Below are positions 37,665-47,235 of a stretch of 64,000 bases of DNA, one piece after another (the stretch's first letter is position 1; every line of letters starts with the position of its first letter). The translations under genes and the position numbers were made by a program. The stretch covers positions 1,302,001 to 1,366,000 of the forward strand of contig JADJMD010000013.1 in assembly GCA_016709765.1 (NCBI GenBank). The letters run 5' to 3'. The stretch is from Ignavibacteriales bacterium (lineage in GTDB: Bacteria > Bacteroidota > Ignavibacteria > Ignavibacteriales > Ignavibacteriaceae). The notes beneath the pieces are model-generated. The model had not been told where the DNA came from and made no database searches. It was given only the letters and a program-made list of their open reading frames with translations.

Positions 37665-38636
37665 CTAATTCATATCTTCCGGTTTTATTATTCCCTTTTT
37701 TATTAATTCACGCATAACAATCTCTGTCATATCGCTTTTAAAGTTAAACTCAGAACGAATATCCATCACATAAGCTTTTAGCCTCATTTTCAAGTAAGAT
37801 CGGTCCTCTTTAACTTCATTAAAAAAAAGTATAACAATTGGTTTATTTAAATAAACATATCTCGAAACCTGTGCAGCTTCTAAAGCAATTTGTCTTACTT
37901 TTTCAGTATCGATATTTATAGGCAGATAAAGTTCAGCCACAACCTGACAGTTTGGTTCTCCTGAATTTGAATTTGACACTGGTTTACTCATTAAGTCACC
38001 GTTTGGTATGGTAACCATAGAATCGTCCGGTGTTACGATACGAGTTGAGCGCAAACCAATTTTTATAACCTCGCCGTAATAGTCTTCAATTTCGATCTTA
38101 TCTCCAACCTGAAAAGGACGATCAAATATTATCATTATTCCGCCGAAAATATTCTTGAATATATCCTGAGAAGCAAAACCAAGTGCAATTCCAAGTGAAG
38201 CGAGAATAGCAATTAATGTTTCCGCAGGCGGGCTAAAAATGCCGTTAATAATTATATAAAAAACAAAAGCCCAGCCAAAGATTCGGATAACCGGTATAAA
38301 ACCCTTGATTGTAATTCGGTAATTAGTACTTTTTTCAGCAAACAAGTCAAGAATCTTGGCTATAAATTTTATTATAAATGCACCAACAATAAAGAACACA
38401 ATTGCCCAGAAAACTTTTCCAACTGAAATGATATCCTCAATAGAAGGCGGTGTTAAATTGATTTTGTTATCTGCTTTTGTTTTTTCTGTCTTTGTGACCT
38501 GCACATTCAAAGTTGTTTGAGATACAGTATCTTTTAGAAGAGTTTTATTTAGTGAATCAGTTTGCGGCTGAATGTTTTTACTAAAAAGTAAAAAAGAACA
38601 AACAAGTAAAATCGTTATTGTTTTTAAGTTTCGCAT
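37665..38636 (-). CDS. MscS-family mechanosensitive channel with signal peptide
   Basis: A 323-residue MscS-type channel. A cleavable-looking signal (1-24) and a linker precede three membrane helices (about 75-185). The pore helix has SLGIALGFASQDIFKNIFGG, and the beta domain starts with FDRPFQVGDKIEI (about 195-205) and continues to the C-terminal alpha/beta part. The family releases solutes on membrane tension. The gene is four bases after the 1009-residue protein, with no own ribosome binding site, so it is translated with it. The N-terminal signal suggests an extra periplasmic segment. Confidence 0.9.
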   Translation of the reverse strand: MRNLKTITILLVCSFLLFSKNIQPQTDSLNKTLLKDTVSQTTLNVQVTKTEKTKADNKINLTPPSIEDIISVGKVFWAIVFFIVGAFIIKFIAKILDLFAEKSTNYRITIKGFIPVIRIFGWAFVFYIIINGIFSPPAETLIAILASLGIALGFASQDIFKNIFGGIMIIFDRPFQVGDKIEIEDYYGEVIKIGLRSTRIVTPDDSMVTIPNGDLMSKPVSNSNSGEPNCQVVAELYLPINIDTEKVRQIALEAAQVSRYVYLNKPIVILFFNEVKEDRSYLKMRLKAYVMDIRSEFNFKSDMTEIVMRELIKKGIIKPEDMN

Positions 38637-38640
38637 AATT

Positions 38641-41600
38641 TTAATGTATTATATTTTTTGATTTCAATAGACTGACTATTTGCCTGAATAAAAGAGGATT
38701 TACTATATATAAATCATTCTGTTTAACTATGATTCCGTCATCATGCAACAATAAAAAAAGCAATCTGGATTTGTTTAATGGTACATTAAATATCTCTGAA
38801 TGATCCTCTTCGTGTAAACCATCATGAAGCAATAAAGCACTTAGAGAAAAAATTTTATCACTCGAAAGGTTGGCTAAAAATGAATAATCCAGATCAGGCG
38901 GTGAACCAATCTTAATTTCATCATCAACAATTTCTCTTGCAGAACGCAGCCAGAAAATTAATGCAAGGCTAATATTACCTTGAGCAAAATTATTTAACTC
39001 TACAAAATATTTCTTCATAAGATATGGTTGTTTTTCTTCCTCAGTGAGTTTCTTAAAAGATTTTGATTTTAATGTACTTTGATCTGCCTCATATTCAATA
39101 TTATAACCACTAACCCGATGTCGTTTTGAAACAAGGTTTGTAATTTGATCTTCGTCAAGCTTTGTAAGGTTCACAACATAACCGAAATAATCAAATGCAT
39201 GAATAGTTTTATCAAGATAAACCCAGCCATAAATTGTACAGGTGGAAATCCAGAAGATATTATTATTGGTTTTCGATATAATCTCAAAAAATGTTTTCAG
39301 TACCTGAAACCCATTTACTTTGCGAAGGAACAACCGCTGAAGATTTTCTAAAATAATAACTTTTTTAGCGGGCAGCTTGTTCAGATATTCAATTATTTCT
39401 TCTATTGAGTTGAACTTTGGTACTTTTAATATTCCGGACAATAGCTTAAAAAACGAATCCTGGTCTGAGACAGGTTCTAATACGGAAGATCTGATTATAT
39501 CATATTGATCTGCGTTATTTGCAAGAAAATAATTAATCAGTGAGGTTGAACCACTTCCTTTTTCGCCCACGATTATTGTCGATGCAAATTTTTCTTTTTG
39601 CCAATTTGTTAACGCCATATTCAGTTTGCTTAACTCAGTTTCTCTGCCAAAAAAGAACCTTTCGTCATTTAGCGGTTTTACTTCAAATAGTCTTTGGTAG
39701 ACAAACGGTAGCCTGTGAATTGCTAATTGAGTTTCGGCAAGATAGTCAGAAACTTCGCTGGCAATTACTTTTGCGGCAGGAGCGAGACCAATTAATTCCC
39801 AAATTTTTTGATAAAATTCTGTAGACTTTACTAACCCTTTTTGTGTTAATGATAAAATCTGCGGCAGAGCATTTTTAATATTTTGTAAAACTTTTTTTCT
39901 AACCTTCTTAGATCTTTCTATAGCTTTGGCCTTAGCGAGGTTTAGCTTTATATTAAAAATCTTTTCGGTTTCAGTTAAACTTTTTAAATCAGAATTAAAT
40001 TCAGATGTTACGGAACTCAGTTCACTATCAAAAATAATTGATAGGTTGTCAAATTTACTTTTAATTTCAACTATTTTTTTAACAGCACGATCCAAACCTT
40101 CGACAGCAATAGTTTTAGATTTTTCAACGTCATTTTCGGACTCCAGTAAATTTAAAGCCGATTCAACATTAAAATCAGAAATATGGTCAATCTCAGCTAA
40201 TTCGTTCTGAATTTGTTGAAGCTGAGAGTTAATAAAGGTTTTTAATTTCGAGGTTGCACTAAAAAATTTGGGGGCTGTAGAATACTCAAGAATCTCTCGT
40301 GGAGAAAATATATTTATTTCTGAATCTTTTATTTCTTTATCATATTCGTCAGTCTTAACCAATACTCTCTTTTGTTTGACATTATTAATCTCCTCGCGTA
40401 TTAGGTTGTCAAACTCGGCCACTATACCGGTTAGATTCTGATCTAAAATAACGGCAGTGATTTCCGGAATAAGTTTGTTTGTTAATTCTTGATTTATTTG
40501 ATTTTTAGTTTCTCTATATGAATTTAAAAGATCATTTTTATTTTTGGATAAATCTAATTCCGTATTTAATTTCTTTATGAAAGAAGCTAATTCATTTGAT
40601 CGAGGGATTAGATTTTTTTCAATACCAGATTTGAAAACAGAACTATATTTATCAAGCTGAATTAAAGTATTGTATCTTATTTGATAAAGCTCATTATTCA
40701 TCTCCCAATCATCACCGAGGGATGCAAAATTATTTTTCCAGCCATTGAAAACTCTTGAAGCGCTCTCTGAAATTTGTCTGTTTTTTCTCTTTAGAACACC
40801 TTTCCTTAATTTCCATCCCGGATTTTCAATAGTTCCGGCAATTAAATAATCGGCTTCATATGATGCAAAAACAGGTTCAGATAAGTTGTGAATCTCATTG
40901 ATCAAAGATTCTTCAAACTGATTTAGCTGTATAAGTAATTCATTAATCTTTGGTTGAATATTTAATTCATTATTCTTATCTAAAGAATTATTATCACCTG
41001 AAGGATATAGCTTGTGACTAATACTATCATCAATCGATTCATATAGGATCCACAATTCTTTAGCTGTACTGCTTCTCAGCTTAAAAAATTTACGGGTGAT
41101 TTCAATGAGTTTTAAAGATAAAATATTATATAGATAGTATTGTCTTAAGTTTTTTAATAAAACAAATCGCTTCCAGACTTTTTTTTCTTTAATAGGTTTG
41201 CGAAATAATTTTCTAAACAAATTGCTGATTGAGATTGGGATATTTGAGATGTTGTAAAAGAATTTCTTAACCGGTTTACAAATTTTTATGTGAAGTTTAT
41301 CATTTATTTTGTTTACAAATCTTTCAGGACCCTGAAATTCTATTACTTTTTCATCAGATTCCAAAATAAATTTTTCTAAAGCAACATAAAAATCCGGAAA
41401 TAACTCTTGTAAATTTGTCCTATTACCATGTTCAAAATATGGAGTAATCAGCTTTTCAATTTTTTTATTTACACTCAGAACATTTTCAAAGTATGTCGTT
41501 CTATCTGAACTTAAATCAGTTTCCGAAGCCTGTTGTAGTTGTATTAATAAATTTCTGCACTTATCAATAAATTCGCGTTGTAGTTTAATTTGACTTTTTA

Positions 41601-41670
41601 AAACTGGTAAGAATTTTAGTTTAGCTAATGAATCAACAACTTGTTTTACTTCTATAAAATTTTCTTTCAT
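38641..41670 (-). CDS. Large coiled-coil protein with STAND-like NTPase domain and degenerate P-loop
   Basis: A 1009-residue cytoplasmic protein I do not recognise as a whole. Residues 1-650 are helical and charged, probably coiled coil. FFGRETEL near 676-683 opens an AAA_16/STAND-type NTPase. The Walker A region reads GEKGSGST (702-709): Ser708 stands where the lysine should be. A Walker B-like stretch is KKVIILENL (about 770). A sensor-like ISTCTIYGW (about 805) and winged-helix-like repeats (920-1005, FLANLSSDKIFSLSALLLHDG) follow. It lies between two MscS channel genes (25 and 4 bases apart), so it is probably a regulator or scaffold for a mechanosensitive system. ATP binding is doubtful without the lysine. 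Confidence 0.75.
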   Translation of the reverse strand: MKENFIEVKQVVDSLAKLKFLPVLKSQIKLQREFIDKCRNLLIQLQQASETDLSSDRTTYFENVLSVNKKIEKLITPYFEHGNRTNLQELFPDFYVALEKFILESDEKVIEFQGPERFVNKINDKLHIKICKPVKKFFYNISNIPISISNLFRKLFRKPIKEKKVWKRFVLLKNLRQYYLYNILSLKLIEITRKFFKLRSSTAKELWILYESIDDSISHKLYPSGDNNSLDKNNELNIQPKINELLIQLNQFEESLINEIHNLSEPVFASYEADYLIAGTIENPGWKLRKGVLKRKNRQISESASRVFNGWKNNFASLGDDWEMNNELYQIRYNTLIQLDKYSSVFKSGIEKNLIPRSNELASFIKKLNTELDLSKNKNDLLNSYRETKNQINQELTNKLIPEITAVILDQNLTGIVAEFDNLIREEINNVKQKRVLVKTDEYDKEIKDSEINIFSPREILEYSTAPKFFSATSKLKTFINSQLQQIQNELAEIDHISDFNVESALNLLESENDVEKSKTIAVEGLDRAVKKIVEIKSKFDNLSIIFDSELSSVTSEFNSDLKSLTETEKIFNIKLNLAKAKAIERSKKVRKKVLQNIKNALPQILSLTQKGLVKSTEFYQKIWELIGLAPAAKVIASEVSDYLAETQLAIHRLPFVYQRLFEVKPLNDERFFFGRETELSKLNMALTNWQKEKFASTIIVGEKGSGSTSLINYFLANNADQYDIIRSSVLEPVSDQDSFFKLLSGILKVPKFNSIEEIIEYLNKLPAKKVIILENLQRLFLRKVNGFQVLKTFFEIISKTNNNIFWISTCTIYGWVYLDKTIHAFDYFGYVVNLTKLDEDQITNLVSKRHRVSGYNIEYEADQSTLKSKSFKKLTEEEKQPYLMKKYFVELNNFAQGNISLALIFWLRSAREIVDDEIKIGSPPDLDYSFLANLSSDKIFSLSALLLHDGLHEEDHSEIFNVPLNKSRLLFLLLHDDGIIVKQNDLYIVNPLLFRQIVSLLKSKNIIH

Positions 41671-41694
41671 AAAAAGTTATTTCCTAATACATTA

Positions 41695-42606
41695 TTATTT
41701 ATCTGCTTGTATATCTTTTTTACCTTCAGTAGAATTATTATAAAACCTTTGTGTTGGATAAGCGAAATCAATATCCTTATGCTTTGCAAAATCTTTTAAA
41801 ACATCTTCCCATATTTTCTCTTCAGTCGTTCTTCTTTCACGTGGACTGCACATATATCGCATTGTTAGCATTATACCGCTTTCCTTTACTGAAGTGTAAA
41901 CGATAGGTGTAAGTTTACTGTAAAATATTAAAAATTTTTTTGCTGCTTCAATTAATTGTCTTTCAGCCTCATTGCTCAGCATAATCCCATGATGATTAAT
42001 AATATCTGTTAGAATCTGTTTCGCTTTTTTCCAGTCACTTTCAAAAGTGATAAGCACGGGAATTTCGTTCCAAATGTATTGAAATTCAGCTGTGTAGTTT
42101 GCCTGAGGCTCAGTAAAAACTACACCATTTGGAATATGAATTATCCTGCCGGTGCTTTGTTCTGCGTCAACCCAGTTACCGATTTCAATTATTGAGAACT
42201 GGAAAAGTCTGATATCAATTACATCTCCAGATACCTTTCCGATTTGTATTCTGTCTCCCACTTTAAATGGCTGCCGGATTAAGATGAATCCCCATGCAAC
42301 CATATTTACTAAAGGATCTTTTAATGCTATTGCAATTCCTGCTGATAGCAGACCCAAAAAAGTTCCCATCGAACCGAAAAGTTCCAGCCAAATATTAGAT
42401 AGAAAAATGATTATAAGAAAAACTGCCAGATATAATGATATCTTCTGCCATTGGTAGCGTACTTTTAAATCCACAATCCGATGAATAAGTAACTTTTTAA
42501 GAAGTCGTTGAATTATCAAGATTACAATAATGATGATAATTGATAACATGATCTTGTATTGAAGATCCGGAGAAAGACCTAAATTATTTTCTAAGAATTC
42601 TTGCAT
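41695..42606 (-). CDS. MscS-family mechanosensitive channel
   Basis: A 303-residue MscS-type channel with three to four helices (about 18-115). The pore segment is FLGLLSAGIAIALKDPLVNMVAWGFI, and the beta domain (FKVGDRIQIGKVSGDV, about 115-130) and a long alpha/beta C-terminus follow. It opens the three-gene MscS/STAND operon. It has no signal peptide, unlike its partner at 37665, so the two may be different subunits or work under different conditions. Only a weak ribosome binding site is visible. Confidence 0.9.
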   Translation of the reverse strand: MQEFLENNLGLSPDLQYKIMLSIIIIIVILIIQRLLKKLLIHRIVDLKVRYQWQKISLYLAVFLIIIFLSNIWLELFGSMGTFLGLLSAGIAIALKDPLVNMVAWGFILIRQPFKVGDRIQIGKVSGDVIDIRLFQFSIIEIGNWVDAEQSTGRIIHIPNGVVFTEPQANYTAEFQYIWNEIPVLITFESDWKKAKQILTDIINHHGIMLSNEAERQLIEAAKKFLIFYSKLTPIVYTSVKESGIMLTMRYMCSPRERRTTEEKIWEDVLKDFAKHKDIDFAYPTQRFYNNSTEGKKDIQADK

Positions 42607-42665
42607 TAATTATTAATTTGGTATTGTTATAAATTTATACCTGATTAAGCATACTTTAATTTAAT

Positions 42666-44201
42666 TCATTTCTTCAAGACCACTTCGTACAAATCTTGTC
42701 TTCTATCAAACCAGTTTAAAGTGCTACCTTGCGAGCGATGTCTTTTTAATAGCTCTAAATCAATATCGTGGATTACCACTGTTTCTACGTTTGGGGTGCA
42801 TTCAGCAGCTATTGCATCACGAGAGAACATAAAATCGGATGGGGTAAAAATGCCTGACTGAGCATATTGAATATCCATGTTTTCAACAAAAGGAAGGTTT
42901 CCAACATTACCCGCCATAACACCATATACTCCGTTTTCTATACATCTTGCCTGTAAACATTGTCTAACTCTTAAATACCCATAACGTTCATCGGTACAGA
43001 ATGGGACGAAAATAATTTCTGCACCTTTTGAAACAGCAATTCTGCTTAACTCAGGAAATTCAACATCATAACAAATTTGAATGTTTATTTTTCCTCTGTC
43101 TGTTTCAAAAACTTCTATTTTATTTCCTGGCTTTATTCCCCACCATCTTCTTTCATTCGGAGTTATATGAATTTTATACTGCTTCTCCATTGTACCGTCT
43201 CTTCTGAATAAGTATGCGATGTTGAATAAATCATCATCTTCTTTTGTAAAGTGTGAGCCACCAATAATATTAATATTGTATTTGATGGATAACTTATTAA
43301 ACAGTTCCAAGTACTGTGGAGTATATTCTGCAAGATGCCTTACAGCAACACCGGGTCTTTCATTTGGAAGAAATGATAATAATTGAAGCGTAAAGATTTC
43401 AGGGAAAACAACAAAATCACTTTTATATCCCGAAGCCACATCAGTAAAGTATTCACATTGTGTAGCAAAATCATCAAAACTTTTGATTGGTCGAAGCATG
43501 TACTGGACCGCACATATTCTGGCTTTTTTTGAAGTTACATTTTTTTTCCCAATTGGAGGTACGTAATCAATGTTAGACCATTCCAGTAAAGTAGCAAAAC
43601 CAGCGGACTCCTGATCGCCTGTCATATATGCTGGAATTATTCTTTTTAATACAAATCCATTGGCTAATTGAGCGGTAAGTACAGGATCAACAATTTCCTT
43701 GTTGATAACTTTTTCAACATACTCCCTTGCAGTCATTTTCTTCTGGTATTTTAAATAATTTGGAATGCGTCCACCAATAACAATATTCTTTAAATTATAT
43801 TTTTTTACGATCTCTTTTCTTGCTTCATATAGCCTTCGTGCAAGTTTCATAGAGCGAAATTCAGGATGCACCATTATTTCAATTCCATATAGTGTTTCTG
43901 CATCGGGATCGTGATTTGTTATATAACCAGAATCACTAAGAGTCTGCCAATTATCGGCTTCATCATATAGATCAATATCCATAATTAAACTGCTGGATGA
44001 TGCAACTAACTTCTTATTTAATACAATGCAAATTTGACCTTCGGGAAATATTTTTAACTGGCTTTCAATCTGCTCCTTCTTCCAGGTATGCATACCGGGA
44101 AAACATAGTTTTTGTAATTCGATAAGTGCATCAAAATCAGTTGTTTCTAATTGTCTGATTTTTATTTTTTTCTCAAGAGTCTTTAGATCGATTTTTTTCA
44201 T
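42666..44201 (-). CDS. Bifunctional GNAT acetyltransferase/carbon-nitrogen hydrolase
   Basis: A 511-residue two-domain protein. Residues about 12-200 are a GNAT N-acetyltransferase (LYGIEIMVHPEFRSMKLARRLYEA with the acetyl-CoA loop RSMKLARRL). Residues 225-505 are a nitrilase/amidase with Glu in VVFPEIFTLQ, Lys in KIHITPNERRWW and Cys in IQICYDVEFPE. This exact fusion is a recognised conserved family in bacteria, but its substrate is unknown. It may acylate a small amine and hydrolyse an amide of a related compound. It is a single gene, transcribed opposite to nothing nearby; a small ORF and an SQR-like gene lie upstream on the same strand. Confidence 0.9.
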   Translation of the reverse strand: MKKIDLKTLEKKIKIRQLETTDFDALIELQKLCFPGMHTWKKEQIESQLKIFPEGQICIVLNKKLVASSSSLIMDIDLYDEADNWQTLSDSGYITNHDPDAETLYGIEIMVHPEFRSMKLARRLYEARKEIVKKYNLKNIVIGGRIPNYLKYQKKMTAREYVEKVINKEIVDPVLTAQLANGFVLKRIIPAYMTGDQESAGFATLLEWSNIDYVPPIGKKNVTSKKARICAVQYMLRPIKSFDDFATQCEYFTDVASGYKSDFVVFPEIFTLQLLSFLPNERPGVAVRHLAEYTPQYLELFNKLSIKYNINIIGGSHFTKEDDDLFNIAYLFRRDGTMEKQYKIHITPNERRWWGIKPGNKIEVFETDRGKINIQICYDVEFPELSRIAVSKGAEIIFVPFCTDERYGYLRVRQCLQARCIENGVYGVMAGNVGNLPFVENMDIQYAQSGIFTPSDFMFSRDAIAAECTPNVETVVIHDIDLELLKRHRSQGSTLNWFDRRQDLYEVVLKK

Positions 44202-44416
44202 AATTTATCTGATTAATAGATATAGAAGGAATGTTTACAAAGATTATATCAAAATAAATCCACTAAATCAAACTTAGTTGTAAATAATTCACAGATAATA
44301 AATTAATTACTTACATCAATATGAATAATTGACAAACTTTTTTAACGGGTTTTAAGGGGGAAGTTGTAAAAATCCTTATTTAATAGTGAATTTTTTACAG
44401 AGCAGAAAAAGTAAAT

Positions 44417-44563
44417 TTAGTGCTTCCTAACCATTCTTAGCATTTTAATATTGATAACAAGAAATCTAAAAAACTGCCAAATTAAGTTAGTTCTCATTCC
44501 TTTTGTAAATCCTGTTGGCACAGGCGGATAATAATTTTGTTCGTAAGGTTTTCTTTCATTCAT
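44417..44563 (-). CDS. 48-residue small basic protein downstream of the SQR-like flavoprotein
   Basis: A 48-residue ORF starting MNERKPYEQNYYPPVP and ending IKMLRMVRKH, with an aromatic/hydrophobic stretch (LIWQFFRFLVINIK, residues 27-40) that could be a short amphipathic or membrane helix and a strongly basic tail. AGGATTTATT precedes the ATG. It lies 34 bases after the SQR-like gene on the same strand, so it is probably co-transcribed and could attach the flavoprotein to the membrane. The composition looks protein-like, but I know no named family. Confidence 0.6.
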   Translation of the reverse strand: MNERKPYEQNYYPPVPTGFTKGMRTNLIWQFFRFLVINIKMLRMVRKH

Positions 44564-44596
44564 AATAAATCCTAAAAATTTATTTTCAACTATTTT

Positions 44597-46054
44597 TTAT
44601 TCAGGGACAACTTGCCAAAATGGGTTTGCCTTTGCTTTATAGATAAACGCATGATGCAAAAAATGCTTAATCCAATGTCCAGCAAGTCCAATTTCACCAG
44701 AAGTATACTTTAGCTCTCTTCCGGTATCTGGATATTTCTTAAAGTCAGGAATAATCGGAAACATAGTCATTGATACAGCGGTTCCATTAAAAAATCCCGC
44801 GCCAGCAGATGCAATGCAGGCTGCACCCATATTTGCAAGCGATGCTTTTCTTTCCGGTTGATTTGATTTTCCATTAATCATGTCAACAATATTTAAAGCA
44901 ACCTGCCTTGCCATAACGCCTGATGGCATTCCAGTTCTTGGCGGAGTTGGAAAAATAGGTGTTCCGTTCGGGCTTGTCATCGGCTTTGAAATTGAATGAG
45001 GGGGAGCGAAAGCAATTCCAACTGCAAAAATATTTTTGAACTTTGGCGTTTGATAAGTTGAAGGCCAATCTGCAGGGCTCCAATCATCATAAGACTTTTT
45101 TGAATAATCTCCATCAACAATCATAAATCCATTTGGCGCAAACAAATCTGAAGTAATTTCTTCGCCTGACTTATTAAATGCTTTCATTCCAACACCAGAA
45201 AATGGAGGAAGTAACATTGCAAAATCAAAATCAAGAGTTTTTTCTTCACCTGCAAGATTTTCATAAATTAATTTATTTTTCTCAACTTCTTTTACATGCG
45301 CACGAGTTATCCAATTAATTCCTCTTTCTGTGTAAAGAGATTCTGTAAAAACTCTTGAGTGCGTAACATAACCACCACGAGAAATATGCATTCCGCCAAT
45401 ACCAAAATCACCTAGCTCTTGTTCATTTGATATCCAAACTATGTTTGCTTTATCTCTCACATTTCTTCTTCTAAGTTCATATTCAACATTAAACAGATAT
45501 TCAAATGCAGCCCCCTGACAAGTGCAGTTCCCATGTCCTGTTCCAATTACAATTGTTTTCTTTGCCCCTTTTTTCATTTGTTCTGTAAGTTCGTCCAGAG
45601 CTTTTGATGTTTGAGCGGCATGATCAAATGTGCAAACAGAATAACTATTAAGATGTGGACCTAATCCTTTAGTGGCTTCAAATTTTAATTTTGGTCCTGT
45701 TGCATTGATAAGATAATCGTAAGTAATTTTTTCTTTCTTACCAACTTTTTCTGGATTAGTATATTCGATAGTTACGTAATGATTTGATGAACTGGCATCA
45801 CCCTCGGGATGAATACTTAAAGCTTTTGCTTGATGAAACGTTATTCCAGTTTTTTTATAAACAGGTGCTAATGGAAAAGTAACCTGTTCCGGTTTCATCT
45901 TTCCAACTCCAACCCAAATGTTAGAAGGAATCCAATTCCATTTACTGTTAGGTGAGACAACAACAACTTCGTGTTTGCTGCCAAGTTTGTTTTTTGCATG
46001 AAGGGCTGCGGTTTGTCCTGCAATGCCAGCACCAAGTATAAGTAAGCGAGCCAT
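44597..46054 (-). CDS. FAD-dependent oxidoreductase, sulfide:quinone reductase-like
   Basis: A 485-residue flavoprotein. The N-terminus has the FAD Rossmann motif GAGIAGQTAA (8-17), SPNSKWNWIPS is near 35-44, and NATGPKL near 117-123. The second nucleotide site contains GTGHGNCTCQG with C177/C179, and C141 lies nearby. An AACIASAG cysteine near 408 could pair with them, as the redox cysteines of sulfide:quinone reductases do. The C-terminal part (FLHHAFIYKAKANPFWQ) is amphipathic and may bind the membrane. TAGGAGG precedes the start. An SQR-type role (sulfide oxidation into the quinone pool) is the best guess; other NDH-2-like flavoproteins are possible. Confidence 0.75.
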   Translation of the reverse strand: MARLLILGAGIAGQTAALHAKNKLGSKHEVVVVSPNSKWNWIPSNIWVGVGKMKPEQVTFPLAPVYKKTGITFHQAKALSIHPEGDASSSNHYVTIEYTNPEKVGKKEKITYDYLINATGPKLKFEATKGLGPHLNSYSVCTFDHAAQTSKALDELTEQMKKGAKKTIVIGTGHGNCTCQGAAFEYLFNVEYELRRRNVRDKANIVWISNEQELGDFGIGGMHISRGGYVTHSRVFTESLYTERGINWITRAHVKEVEKNKLIYENLAGEEKTLDFDFAMLLPPFSGVGMKAFNKSGEEITSDLFAPNGFMIVDGDYSKKSYDDWSPADWPSTYQTPKFKNIFAVGIAFAPPHSISKPMTSPNGTPIFPTPPRTGMPSGVMARQVALNIVDMINGKSNQPERKASLANMGAACIASAGAGFFNGTAVSMTMFPIIPDFKKYPDTGRELKYTSGEIGLAGHWIKHFLHHAFIYKAKANPFWQVVPE

Positions 46055-46198
46055 TGTTCCTCCTAAGATTAGTTTTTTTAGGAACTAAAAACAATTATGG
46101 TATTAACTTAATTAATAGTTGGATAAAAAGTTGAGGATCAGAAAATTTATTTTTTATTCTTGAATCTATTTGATGAGTAAAGAACCTAAGTGCGCCCA

Positions 46199-47062
46199 CT
46201 ATTTCCAAACGTATTTATTATCAAAGCTTAAATTTATAACATCTTTAATGGCTAATTTATCGCCGACTGATAATTCATCGTACGTTAATTCGGGAATGTG
46301 GTTTGGTGAAATGTATGGATACATTAAATCTTTTTCGCGATCACTATGCCCAAGTCCAAGAGCGTGCCCAAACTCGTGAACGATAGTAGCTTTAATTTCT
46401 CCAGCGGAAATTTTTTCATTGCCGTTTTTTATTAAACTGATTTGAATTTTAGAAAACTCTATTTGTTTGTTTTTATTAGAGTCGTAATCAGTTAACCCAA
46501 GGTAATTTTCTTCGTACTTGTCACCAAGGTTTTCTACAAATATTACGGCGATATCTGCATCATCAATTGATTTAACAAACTTGTATTGAATTCGATCATC
46601 GGCTTTGCGCCAAACATCCATTGCGTATTTTACATAATCTTTATAATCAGATTTATAGTAGAGCGATGAAGATTCCTTTACAAAAATCTTTAATGGAAAA
46701 CTAGACTCATCCCAATGTTTCCCATCCCACAAACTGTTCTTTGATTTCTCAATTCTGAAATAATTTTCTGAAAAATTATTTTCATTTACGCGGGTTGTTT
46801 TTTCTCTGCGAGTGTATCCATTAAAATCTTTTTTAATATTTTTTTCATCATTACCAGAATTATATTTATAGTTTTGATTGCTAAAATCAACACCATTTGC
46901 CGAGCTTTTTAAGGATGAACTTTTTTGATAAGTGATATATTTTGTTTGATTAGATTTTTTTGCGCTGTTGGATTTTGCTTGGGCAGATGCAACATTAATT
47001 TGCGATGAACTGAGGATAGCAATGACAAAAACAGTAGAAAAAATCTTAAAAAATCTATTCAT
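46199..47062 (-). CDS. Secreted matrixin-type zinc metalloprotease
   Basis: A 287-residue exported protease of the metzincin clan. A signal peptide (1-28) is followed by a basic low-complexity spacer (30-110) and a catalytic domain (about 115-280). The zinc motif HEFGHALGLGH holds H229, H233 and H239 with E230 as catalytic base, and DLMYPY supplies the Met-turn (M247). The short, spacer-like N-terminus could act as a propeptide. There is no sorting domain, so it probably stays periplasmic or is released by another route. Its neighbours do not suggest a substrate. Confidence 0.88.
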   Translation of the reverse strand: MNRFFKIFSTVFVIAILSSSQINVASAQAKSNSAKKSNQTKYITYQKSSSLKSSANGVDFSNQNYKYNSGNDEKNIKKDFNGYTRREKTTRVNENNFSENYFRIEKSKNSLWDGKHWDESSFPLKIFVKESSSLYYKSDYKDYVKYAMDVWRKADDRIQYKFVKSIDDADIAVIFVENLGDKYEENYLGLTDYDSNKNKQIEFSKIQISLIKNGNEKISAGEIKATIVHEFGHALGLGHSDREKDLMYPYISPNHIPELTYDELSVGDKLAIKDVINLSFDNKYVWK

Positions 47063-47235
47063 AAATAACTCTGTTCTAGAATAACTCTATATTTAATATT
47101 TATTAAATGATAAGAAATATCAATTACTATTCCAACTGGCTAATGCTGAAAAGCCATCAAAATCAAAGCTTTTTATGTTAAATATGTCTTTAAATAAATC
47201 AACAATTGGCTAAAAATCTATAATGATATACCATA

